From Deltaproteobacteria bacterium (GTDB lineage Bacteria; Desulfobacterota; Anaeroferrophillalia; Anaeroferrophillales; Tharpellaceae): a stretch of 9,927 nucleotides of DNA. The first letter of the stretch is position 1; each line of letters starts with the position of its first letter. The stretch covers positions 1-9,927 of the forward strand of contig DAOVTG010000081.1 in the NCBI GenBank assembly GCA_030633185.1, written 5' to 3'. The notes beneath the pieces were generated by a model. The model had not been told where the DNA came from and did no database searches. It worked only from the letters and a program-made list of their open reading frames with translations. The translations under genes were made by a program, and so were the position numbers. Below are positions 1 through 6,997 of this stretch, piece after piece.

Positions 1-12
1 AAAAAGTCACGG

Positions 13-139
13 GATGGCTAAGTAAAAATTTCGATATACAAGATGTTGTGGTTTTTCAGTCGCGAGACCATACATGTAGTATGTCGAGTGCCTGAAAAAC
101 CACAACAGCGCAGTAGATCGGACTTTTTACGACGCCATC
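13..139 (+). repeat. MITE-like folded repeat, copy A (shortened)
   Basis: First of three related copies (A here, B inverted at 8549-8704, C at 9731-9885). The ends are an imperfect inverted repeat: GATGGC-n3-GTAAAAA at the left pairs with TTTTTAC-n3-GCCATC at the right, continuing into TCGAT/ATCGG. Inside is a perfect 15-bp stem, GTTGTGGTTTTTCAG at 45-59 with CTGAAAAACCACAAC at 92-106, capped by a smaller CATAC/GTATG hairpin at 69-83. Copy A lacks about 29 bases present in B and C between the left end and the central stem. No transposase is encoded, so if it is mobile it must be moved in trans. Outside the core, AAAAAGT-ACGG just left of the repeat is shared with copy C, so the true left edge may lie at or before base 1. 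It ends 41 bases before the dnaJ-like gene. Repeat identity is seen directly; the MITE label is inference. Confidence 0.85.
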
Positions 140-164
140 AAAAATAAAAATTTCGAAATCTCTT

Positions 165-171
165 AGGGGAG
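165..171 (+). promoter_or_regulatory. Ribosome binding site of the DnaJ-like gene
   Basis: AGGGGAG lies 9 bases before the ATG at 181 and supports that start. The space between repeat copy A and this site (140-164) is too short for a complete promoter. Transcription therefore starts inside the repeat or upstream of the window. Bases 145-156 (TAAAAATTTCGA) repeat exactly the 12 bases at 23-34 of copy A, so repeat-derived sequence seems to extend almost to the ribosome binding site. Confidence 0.75.
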
Positions 172-180
172 CAAAATTAT

Positions 181-1110
181 ATGGCAGGGAAAGATTTTTA
201 TAAAACTCTCGGGGTTGATAAGAAGGCTACGGCCGATGAGATTAAAAAAGCTTATCGGCGTAAGGCGCGGCAGTATCATCCCGATGTTAAGCCGGATGAT
301 AAAGCAGCGGAAAAGAAATTTAAAGAGGTCAATGCGGCCTATGAAGTTTTAGGTGATGAAAAAAAACGCCGGGAATTTGATACCTACGGTGCAGATTTTC
401 AGCAGCGAGCTGGAGGCGGGGGAGGCTTTCCCGGAGGCCGGGCCGGAGGTTTTGATTTTAGTGATCTTTTTGGTGGTGGCGGTGGCGGTTGTGGAGCCCG
501 GAACTTCTCTGCTCGCGGCAGCCAGGGTGATCCCTCTGATATTTTTGCTAATCTTTTTAGCGGAGGTGGTTTTCAGCAGGGGCCGCGGCAAGCGCCCGGT
601 CCGCAGCGGGGCGGTAATGCCGAGCATCAGGTTGAGATTGATTTTGCCGAGGCGATTAATGGCACTGAGCTTAAGTTGCGGGTTGACAATCAACAAGTCA
701 ATGTCAAGGTTCCACCTGGTACCGTCCATGAAGCCCGTTTACGGCTTAAAGGCAAAGGCCATCCCGGCATTAACAACGGCCCGTCCGGCGATCTGATTTT
801 AACTATCAGGGTGCGTCCCGACTCGGTCTTTACGATGCAGGGTCGTGATCTGCTCTGTCAAGTTGAAGTCCCCTTGACGACGGCGTTGCTCAGTGGTCGT
901 ATTGAAGTGCCGACTTTTTCCGGCAAAGCGATCTTAAAAGTTAAGGAAGGGGCTCAGAATGGTCAAAAGATGCGACTGCGCGGGAAAGGGGTTCAGGTCA
1001 CAGGGGCGGCTGCCGGTGACCAGATTGTTGAGCTCAAGATCGTTTTGCCGACCCAGCTTTCGCCGCAAGCGAGAAAGCTGGTTGAAGAGCTTGATGAGTT
1101 ACTGGTTTAG
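181..1110 (+). CDS. cbpA: DnaJ/Hsp40 co-chaperone, CbpA type (no zinc finger)
   Basis: Predicted cytoplasmic J-domain co-chaperone that stimulates the ATPase of DnaK (Hsp70) and hands it unfolded clients. The J domain covers about residues 5-70, with the essential HPD motif at 33-35 and the usual YEVLGD element after it. A Gly/Phe-rich linker follows (about 76-150, including long Gly runs and FSDLFGGG). Then come the two beta-sandwich client-binding domains (about 150-220 and 220-305), with VPPGT and LRLKGKG signatures. There is no CxxCxGxG zinc finger, so this is a type B protein; its 309 residues are close to the length of E. coli CbpA. The start has a good ribosome binding site. It is the first gene of a probable operon with comEC, which begins 11 bases downstream. 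The symbol reflects domain architecture; orthology to E. coli cbpA is not proven. Confidence 0.93.
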   Translation: MAGKDFYKTLGVDKKATADEIKKAYRRKARQYHPDVKPDDKAAEKKFKEVNAAYEVLGDEKKRREFDTYGADFQQRAGGGGGFPGGRAGGFDFSDLFGGGGGGCGARNFSARGSQGDPSDIFANLFSGGGFQQGPRQAPGPQRGGNAEHQVEIDFAEAINGTELKLRVDNQQVNVKVPPGTVHEARLRLKGKGHPGINNGPSGDLILTIRVRPDSVFTMQGRDLLCQVEVPLTTALLSGRIEVPTFSGKAILKVKEGAQNGQKMRLRGKGVQVTGAAAGDQIVELKIVLPTQLSPQARKLVEELDELLV

Positions 1111-1121
1111 ATGATCGACTA

Positions 1122-3614
1122 ATGCGGGAGCCGGCACGCGAGATTGCTTACAGGCCTCTTTTTTTGCCCCTGTTGATGATTGTCTGGGCGATTGTGGGCT
1201 CGACTTGTCAGGGCCTGTCACCTCTCTCGGTTTTGTTTTTTGCCGCTCTTTTGGCTCTCTTTTACTACGCTCTTTTAGGTTGGCTTAAAGTTAAGCCCCG
1301 TCTTCTGTTATTCCTCTTTTTGGTACTTTTTTCTCTGTTGTTGGCCGGCTCAGTGTCTTGGCAAATCAATTCTCGTCGAGCCCAGTTTCTGGATGTAAAA
1401 ACCCTGCTGTCACGGAGTAAATCCGAACCCCAAAAGATTCTTGCTCGGGTTACTACCTTCCCGCGAGGTTCGTTTAGCGGTTGGCGTTTACGTCTTGAAC
1501 CTTTAACCGGTCCACTGGCCGGGCGCGGTGAAATTCTGCTCTATCTTCCGGCTACAGCTTATGACGATTCCCGTCTACCAAGAGTTGGAGATATTGTTGC
1601 CGTCAAAGCCGAATTAAGACCTCTATATTCGGCCCGTCATCCTTTTTTACGTGGATATCTTCGAACTCAGGTACTCTCCGGCCTGATCGCTTGTGCTCGT
1701 CTTAAGAGTTTTGATAATCTTACGCTTGCGGCTCGTTTCAGTGGTGGTCTAGGGGCTCTTGAGACGCTGCGTCGCTCTCTTTATAGCACTCTTTCCAAGA
1801 GTGCCGGGGCAGGGGAAGCGGCGGCTATCTTGCAGGCGATCCTGATCGGCAGTCGGGATCAGCTACGGTTTGAGGTGAAAGAGCTCTTTCTTGATTTCGG
1901 GGTTTTTCATCTCTTTGCTATCTCCGGTCTTCATTTAAGTATCGTTGTCGGCCTTTTTTTCTTTTTTGTTCAGCGTTTGCTACCGGGCTTTCTAAAACGG
2001 TGGCCGGCAACCGGCTCGGTTCCTTTTGCGGCCGGTCTGACCATCTTATTTCTGCCTTTTTATCTGCTTTTGGCCGGGCTTTATCTGCCGGTTGTCCGGG
2101 CCGGGATAATGGCTCTATTTTTCCTTGTTGCCCTGCTTTTCGGTCGTCTTCGTGATCCCTTTTCAGCTCTTTTGGGGGCTGCAGTTGTGATTCTTTGTTG
2201 CTGGCCTCAAGCCCTTTTTGAACTCTCTTTTCAGCTCTCTTTTAGTGCGGTTGCCGCTATTTTGTGGGTTTTGCCACGGGCTTCCAGTTGGTGGGAGTTT
2301 GGGCTTTTGCCGATTTGCCAAGGGCTTCCGACCTGGTCTCAGGCCACTTTAAGAAATCTTTTTTATCTTTTGACGAGCTCTACCGCAATAACCTTGACTA
2401 CGGCTCCCTGGTTAATCAACCGGGTTCATTTTATCTCTTTTTATTCACTGGCGGCCAACCTCTTGATGCTGCCTCTTTTTTCTCTGATCATTATTCCACT
2501 GGGTATGCTCTCTCTGTTGTTGGCACCCCTGCCCGGGCTTATGACCCTTTTTCTTAAACCGCTGGTCTGGATTCTTGAAGCCTTGCTTTATGGCGGTTTT
2601 TCCCTGCAGGCCTGGCTGCCTGAACGCCGTTGTTATTTTTCGACATTGACGAGTTGGGAGATGTTTCTGTTTGCTCTTTTTCTGTTTACGGTTTTCTGGT
2701 TGATCTCTTATCCTCGTTATAAAAAATCCGGTTTTTTGTTACTTCTGTTTTTAGCTTTTGGCGGTCTTCTGGATCAAGGATGGTGGTGGCATGAGCAAGA
2801 GCGGGAAAAACTTGGTCTGGCTGCTTTTGTCGGCGGCAAACCGCAAAGTTTGCTCTTTGAGCTGCCGGGCGGTGAGGCCTTGTTGATCAATGGCGGTTCC
2901 TGGACGGGATCCTCCTTTTCTATGGCGGAAAAGGTGATTGCGCCCTATTGCTGGCGGCGTAAGATCAAACGGATCGATACTATTATTCTGACCGAGCCTC
3001 AACGCGGCCTGGTCGGTGGACTGCTCTTTTTAATCGAACATTTTCAGGTTCGAGAAATCTGGTATCATGGAGTCTGGAGCGGTTATCCACCTTTTAAAAA
3101 TTTCTGCCGGACGAGTCAGGAACGTTTCGGGGTGCGGTGGCGTAAACTCTCTTCTTTCTCTTTTCCTTTTCGTCTTAATGGGGTCGATATTTCGGTTCTG
3201 GGGCCTCCGGCTAATGATTTTATTTTTTTACAAACCCGAAAAGCCTCGTTGTTAGGGATGGCTCCCTCGTTGTTGTTTCGCTATGGTGATTTTTCCGCTT
3301 TGGTCTGGGGCGGGGGCCAGGTTGATATGAAGTGCCTGCCCGAAAGTGTCAACCTTATGGCTCTATTGGTAGATCCGGCCAAGCGCCTGCCGAGCGCCCT
3401 GGAAAAAGTGGCAATCAAAGCCGGTGGTTGGTGTCTTAAACCGGGTAAATGGGGTGTTGTAGTCGATGAAGCAAGACCATCTAACTGGTCTACAGCCCGC
3501 TTGTGGCAGGTTAAAAATGATGGTTTTCTCTTTCTTGAGGGTGATCTTTCGGGTACTATCAGCAACAAATTGCCGGTCCAGTTAATTTCCGGTTGTCAAG
3601 GGGGCCTTGAATAA
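1122..3614 (+). CDS. comEC: ComEC/Rec2-family DNA uptake channel with degenerate C-terminal domain
   Basis: Predicted inner-membrane channel that carries single-stranded DNA into the cytoplasm during natural transformation. The 830 residues show the full family order. Hydrophobic N-terminal segments lead into an OB-like DUF4131 region (about 30-190). The Competence domain (about 230-500) has many membrane helices and the hallmark FAISGLHLS at 265-273. The C-terminal region (about 560-800) lies where the metallo-beta-lactamase domain belongs. That last domain is unusual: the expected SHPxxDHxGG is TEPQRGLVGG (624-633), the early Asp is N590 in LLINGG, the later GD is GG around 731-732, and the HHGS loop is replaced near VDPAKR (750-755). 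The metal site therefore appears lost, although the frame stays open to the end. No clear Shine-Dalgarno sequence precedes the ATG, which suggests coupling to the upstream gene. Confidence 0.92.
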   Translation: MREPAREIAYRPLFLPLLMIVWAIVGSTCQGLSPLSVLFFAALLALFYYALLGWLKVKPRLLLFLFLVLFSLLLAGSVSWQINSRRAQFLDVKTLLSRSKSEPQKILARVTTFPRGSFSGWRLRLEPLTGPLAGRGEILLYLPATAYDDSRLPRVGDIVAVKAELRPLYSARHPFLRGYLRTQVLSGLIACARLKSFDNLTLAARFSGGLGALETLRRSLYSTLSKSAGAGEAAAILQAILIGSRDQLRFEVKELFLDFGVFHLFAISGLHLSIVVGLFFFFVQRLLPGFLKRWPATGSVPFAAGLTILFLPFYLLLAGLYLPVVRAGIMALFFLVALLFGRLRDPFSALLGAAVVILCCWPQALFELSFQLSFSAVAAILWVLPRASSWWEFGLLPICQGLPTWSQATLRNLFYLLTSSTAITLTTAPWLINRVHFISFYSLAANLLMLPLFSLIIIPLGMLSLLLAPLPGLMTLFLKPLVWILEALLYGGFSLQAWLPERRCYFSTLTSWEMFLFALFLFTVFWLISYPRYKKSGFLLLLFLAFGGLLDQGWWWHEQEREKLGLAAFVGGKPQSLLFELPGGEALLINGGSWTGSSFSMAEKVIAPYCWRRKIKRIDTIILTEPQRGLVGGLLFLIEHFQVREIWYHGVWSGYPPFKNFCRTSQERFGVRWRKLSSFSFPFRLNGVDISVLGPPANDFIFLQTRKASLLGMAPSLLFRYGDFSALVWGGGQVDMKCLPESVNLMALLVDPAKRLPSALEKVAIKAGGWCLKPGKWGVVVDEARPSNWSTARLWQVKNDGFLFLEGDLSGTISNKLPVQLISGCQGGLE

Positions 3615-3669
3615 GTTATGATATGTGTGTGTGATTGTAAACCTCTTTGGTTCCGGTTTATCCGGGTTT

Positions 3670-3673
3670 AGGA
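3670..3673 (+). promoter_or_regulatory. Ribosome binding site choosing the hisS start
   Basis: AGGA lies close upstream of the ATG at 3677. The spacing is short, but it is better than anything before the in-frame TTG at 3647. The 62 bases between comEC and this ATG contain no clear promoter or terminator. Confidence 0.45.
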
Positions 3674-3676
3674 ATT

Positions 3677-4945
3677 ATGAAAAAAACGAATATAAAAACG
3701 GTTAAAGGTTTTAATGAGATTCTACCGCCGGAGAGTTTTCGCTGGCGTTTAGTTGAAGATAAATTTCGCACCCTTCTTGAGGGGTACGGATTTGCCGAGT
3801 TGCGCTTGGCACTTTTAGAACCGACGGAACTTTTTGCCCGCAGTATCGGTGGGGAGACCGATATTGTCGAAAAAGAGATGTATACTTTCACCGACCGTTC
3901 GAATCGTTCCTTGACCCTGCGGCCCGAAGGTACGGCGTCAGTGGTTCGCGCCTACAATCAGTACTCTCTTGGAAAAATAAGTGAAATCAATAAGTTATAC
4001 TATGTAGGTCCGATGTTTCGTTATGAGCGTCCGCAAAAAGGACGTTATCGTCAGTTTAATCAACTCGGCGCGGAAGTCTTTGGCGAGACAAGTTTTTATC
4101 AGGATGCTGAAACTCTGGTAATGTTGGCACAGTTTTTTCATGCACTCTCTGTCAAAGGAGTAGTCCTGCATCTGAACAGCTTGGGATGCGAGGCTTGTCG
4201 ACCGACTTTTCGTGATCAGCTCAAGGATTATCTGGATCAACGTCAAGAGGCTTTGTGTGGAGATTGTCGGCGTCGGATTTCGGAAAATCCGCTTCGGGCT
4301 CTGGATTGTAAAAATCCTCAATGCCGGGAGACGGTAACCGATGCCCCACTGATCAGTGATGCCCTGTGTGATGGTTGTCGTCAGCATTTTTCAGGCCTTT
4401 GCGGCCTGTTGGATGATGTCGGACTTGACTATCAGGTTAATCCTAAGCTCGTGCGTGGTCTCGATTACTATACACGCACGACTTTCGAGTTTTTAGCCAG
4501 TGATCTCGGGGCTCAGAATGCGGTGGCGGCCGGTGGCCGTTATGATCGTCTGGTCGAAGAACTTGGCGGAAAAGCGACCCCGGCATTTGGTTTCGCGATC
4601 GGTTTTGAACGCCTTATGATGTTGATCGGCAGTGAGATTGCTCCTTTATCATCACCTTGCGTGGCCCTGGTTCCTCTCGGAGAAAAAGCTTTACGGTTGC
4701 TTTTTCCGATACATGTGGAACTTAACCGGGAAGCGCCGGTGACAACTTTAGGTTTTCAGCAGAAAAGCCTCAAGAGTCAGCTCAAAAAAGCCGATAGAGA
4801 CGGGGTTAGGTATGCCCTTATCGTCGGTTCGGATGAGCTTGACCAGGGCGAGGCCCTATGCCGGAATATGCGAACCAAGGAGCAGTTCAGGCTTCCCTTT
4901 GATCGATTAGGAGAGGCCTTACGGGAGCTTTACCATGAGTGTTGA
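3677..4945 (+). CDS. hisS: Histidyl-tRNA synthetase
   Basis: Class II aminoacyl-tRNA synthetase that activates histidine with ATP and charges tRNA-His in the cytoplasm. From the ATG at 3677 it has 422 residues, a normal length, and opens with the typical VKGFNEILPPES. Visible motifs in order: LRPEGT (81-86), motif 2 starting RYERPQKGRYRQF (115-127), the histidine-binding RGLDYYTR (260-267), AAGGRYDRL (284-292), and motif 3 FGFAIGFER (304-312). A C-terminal anticodon-binding domain follows from about 335. Between motifs 2 and 3 is an insertion with eight Cys in four close pairs (171/174, 194/197, 211/216, 231/234), likely a zinc-binding or structural element found in a subset of bacterial HisRS. 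An in-frame TTG at 3647 would add ten residues but has no support. The 3' end overlaps the next gene by 11 bases. Confidence 0.97.
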   Translation: MKKTNIKTVKGFNEILPPESFRWRLVEDKFRTLLEGYGFAELRLALLEPTELFARSIGGETDIVEKEMYTFTDRSNRSLTLRPEGTASVVRAYNQYSLGKISEINKLYYVGPMFRYERPQKGRYRQFNQLGAEVFGETSFYQDAETLVMLAQFFHALSVKGVVLHLNSLGCEACRPTFRDQLKDYLDQRQEALCGDCRRRISENPLRALDCKNPQCRETVTDAPLISDALCDGCRQHFSGLCGLLDDVGLDYQVNPKLVRGLDYYTRTTFEFLASDLGAQNAVAAGGRYDRLVEELGGKATPAFGFAIGFERLMMLIGSEIAPLSSPCVALVPLGEKALRLLFPIHVELNREAPVTTLGFQQKSLKSQLKKADRDGVRYALIVGSDELDQGEALCRNMRTKEQFRLPFDRLGEALRELYHEC

Positions 4946-5417
4946 CGGAATAGATTCAGGTTTAGCCGGCCAGATTGCCGGTGTGACCAATAAAACGACG
5001 GTCGAGCGGTCGGAAATCAAAGGTGAGTTCGGCAAACTTCTTGAACAGGAACTTAAAAGTCAGGAGGTTGGTGAAACGGCGTCAAGCCGCTCCGTGCAAC
5101 CTGGATTTGCGAGTTTTCCGGTCTATGAAGTGTCAGCTCTGGATGAACTGCCTGAGGCCGCCGATCTGCGTGAGCGGGGCATCAAGGATACCGAGCAGCT
5201 TATCGATATTCTTGATACCTATCGTCAGGGACTCAATCGTGAACGCCTTGACCCTGAGAAGATGAAAGAGACCGTACAGGTGCTTGATCAGGTCTCAAGA
5301 GATATGATGGAGTATATCAACCAGGTTGAGCATGGTGAACTGGCTGATCTCATGCAGGAGTCTTTGGTTATGGCCCGGGTCGAGGTCGAGAAATTCAGTC
5401 GCGGGGACTATCAGTAA
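4935..5417 (+). CDS. Conserved-looking small protein of unknown function
   Basis: Encodes 160 residues and is not recognised with certainty. The ATG overlaps the hisS stop by 11 bases, and GGGAG lies 7 bases upstream (4923-4927), so the gene is real and probably translationally coupled to hisS. The product is acidic, soluble and without signal peptide or membrane segment. The N-terminal part (1-80) is low in structure apart from a short helix around GEFGKLLEQEL. The C-terminal part (about 80-155) looks wholly helical, with heptad-like spacing in DTEQLIDILDTYRQGL, and ends in the striking VEVEKFSRGDYQ. Short proteins ending in a similar KFxRGDY motif are, from memory, found in other Desulfobacterota; this needs a search. 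Possible roles include a small chaperone or a structural partner, but nothing here decides it. Confidence 0.8.
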   Translation: MSVDGIDSGLAGQIAGVTNKTTVERSEIKGEFGKLLEQELKSQEVGETASSRSVQPGFASFPVYEVSALDELPEAADLRERGIKDTEQLIDILDTYRQGLNRERLDPEKMKETVQVLDQVSRDMMEYINQVEHGELADLMQESLVMARVEVEKFSRGDYQ

Positions 5418-5523
5418 AACAGTTACAAAATTTCTTGATAAAAATAAATTAAACTGTTAGGGTTAACCATAATAGTGGCATGAAATTTCTATTTTAGCTG
5501 ACAACTGACAACTACCTTGGTGC
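5418..5523 (+). other. AT-rich intergenic region with small repeats and weak promoter-like sequence
   Basis: Separates the hisS operon from the next + strand gene. It holds a 7-bp inverted repeat, AACAGTT (5418-5424) with AACTGTT (5452-5458), around an AT-rich 27-base loop. It also has TTGATA (5435-5440) that could act as a -35 element but has only a poor -10 after it, an 8-bp palindrome GGTTAACC (5461-5468), and a perfect tandem 7-mer TGACAAC twice (5499-5512) just before the coding region. No terminator with a GC stem and T run is visible. A promoter for the next gene is likely here but cannot be placed. Confidence 0.35.
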
Positions 5524-6993
5524 TTGCCGGTGGCTTTCTATTTTCCGGAGCAACTCCGTTCAACTCCTTACGAGAAGGTTTATCGGCGTTTGACTGCGGT
5601 TGAGCGCTTGATGCTGTTGCGTGAATTTATCGGGGTTACTTATCGGCGCCGTTTTCTTTTCTTTAAAAATCAAAGTAGCCACTCCCGAGCTCCAGCCGCT
5701 TTTCGCCATAATCTGGAGATTGCAACTGATCGTCAATATCGCCGCCTGACGGTAAGTCGTCGGGTATGGCGTTACCGTGAGATTCTCCACTCCCATTTAA
5801 GCTTGATCTTTCGTCACTTCTTTTTTGGTTATCTGGTTCAAGGAGCCCGCCGGGTTCTTGACTTTAAAAACCTGCCCCCCCACTCTCCGGATTGTTATTA
5901 CGACTTTTTTCCCAACTTGGCGGCGATGGCTTGGTTTAATCGCCATCGTTCCCAGTACGATGCTCTGATCGATTCCCTGGTCGAACGGGTGATTGCTGAG
6001 AATCAGCGCAGTCTCTATGTCTATGCTCTACTGACTGCTTCTTTGATAAAAGATGTCCTACCCTTTGCGGAGATGGGTTCGATGGCGAAAGAGCTTTTCA
6101 CCCTCCATAGCCAGCCGGGAAAGACGCCAATAGGGGTAGAGTTAGAGTTTAGTAATATGGGGAGTTTTGCCACTTTTGACAAACCCTTTAAAGGTGGGCA
6201 CAGTGACCCTCTCTTTCAGAATATGCACTATTATGAAGCCTTTTTTCTTGATGACATTAGCTGGCGTCTGGGGGGCTATCTTGATAGCCATATTCGCGGC
6301 CGCTCGCTTTTGTCATTGCCTCGAATCGGCGCTCAGCCGGGCGGTTTTTATGAATATTCACTGGTTCGTATCGACTATCCCCGCAGCTTCTCAATGCCGC
6401 TCTCCATGGATCCCGGCCTGGTCGCCCTCTATATTGATGAAGTGATTGATTTTGTCGCGGAGATAAAACCGCACAGCCTGCATCTCAATTTTGAAAAAGT
6501 TACTTTTGGTGAGCTTAAACCACAACTTGAGGACTATCTTTCGCTTTTGCTATTGGGTGGTGATCTGGGGCGGAATGAGAAAGGCGAGTGGCGTGAACGG
6601 CGGTTGGCTGATAACGAACTGCGCGGGGTTATTCAGAGACGTAAACATCGTCCCGCGGAGGGGCAAACCGCCAAAGAGGTGGTTGAGTACTCTTTTTTGC
6701 GGCTCTGGGCTCGGGGCGATCGCAACTATGGTTATTATCCGGTTCTGATGGCTTTTAAAGGTTTTCAGTACGGCTTTAATATCGATTTGAGCTGCCGTGA
6801 TCAGGTTCAGGGAATGCTTTCATGGGCTCACAGTCCGCAAGCCCTGCCCGCTGCGGCGATCACAAGATTTGTCGAAACCGTAGAGCTCGGTTGGCGGCGT
6901 GAGGGTGGGCACCCCGATCATATTTGCCGCCGGGCGGCGGTCGAGATTAAGCGGATATTGAGTGAACGAAATGCCTTATTGAAAAGCCGTTAG
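5524..6993 (+). CDS. Unrecognised ~489-residue protein, possible carboxylate-amine ligase fold
   Basis: The frame is long, intact and free of alternative explanation. The start is uncertain: TTG at 5524 or GTG at 5530 are the only candidates after the in-frame TGA at 5506, and neither has a Shine-Dalgarno sequence. Numbering here is from 5524. Residues 1-190 are rich in Arg, Tyr and Phe and mostly helical, with no signal peptide. Residues 203-209 read IGVELEF, resembling the first strand of amidoligase and glutamate-cysteine-ligase-like enzymes, which place metal-binding acids there. Later come FYEYS (about 276-280), HSLHLNFE (317-324), DNELR (363-367) and VVEYSFLRLW (386-395), an order reminiscent of the EivS, HxHx and EfR elements of those enzymes. 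This is a pattern-based hypothesis only. There is no operon partner: the gap upstream is about 106 bases and the downstream gene is convergent. Confidence 0.85.
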   Translation: MPVAFYFPEQLRSTPYEKVYRRLTAVERLMLLREFIGVTYRRRFLFFKNQSSHSRAPAAFRHNLEIATDRQYRRLTVSRRVWRYREILHSHLSLIFRHFFFGYLVQGARRVLDFKNLPPHSPDCYYDFFPNLAAMAWFNRHRSQYDALIDSLVERVIAENQRSLYVYALLTASLIKDVLPFAEMGSMAKELFTLHSQPGKTPIGVELEFSNMGSFATFDKPFKGGHSDPLFQNMHYYEAFFLDDISWRLGGYLDSHIRGRSLLSLPRIGAQPGGFYEYSLVRIDYPRSFSMPLSMDPGLVALYIDEVIDFVAEIKPHSLHLNFEKVTFGELKPQLEDYLSLLLLGGDLGRNEKGEWRERRLADNELRGVIQRRKHRPAEGQTAKEVVEYSFLRLWARGDRNYGYYPVLMAFKGFQYGFNIDLSCRDQVQGMLSWAHSPQALPAAAITRFVETVELGWRREGGHPDHICRRAAVEIKRILSERNALLKSR

Positions 6994-6997
6994 GCTC

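Noticed and set aside
45..106. tRNA or rho-independent terminator in the central hairpin of copy A
   Set aside because: There is no cloverleaf with an anticodon arm or CCA end. The stem is AT-rich with a 32-base loop and the T run lies about 17 bases beyond it, so it is not a standard terminator.
353..796. Second + strand frame of 147 codons within the DnaJ-like gene
   Set aside because: Overlaps the well-supported J-protein in another frame. Its hydrophobic stretch comes from the Gly-rich linker codons read out of frame.
3647..3676. Earlier hisS start at the TTG 3647
   Set aside because: It adds ten residues unlike the usual HisRS N terminus and has no ribosome binding site. The ATG at 3677 gives the expected beginning and length.
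3995..4387. Antisense open frame of 130 codons within hisS
   Set aside because: It lies wholly opposite conserved HisRS motif 2 and the Cys-rich insertion, has no ribosome binding site and encodes low-quality sequence; it is a shadow of hisS.
6926..6940. GCCGCC/GGCGGC hairpin as terminator for the ~489-residue gene
   Set aside because: It is inside the coding region, has almost no loop and no following T run.
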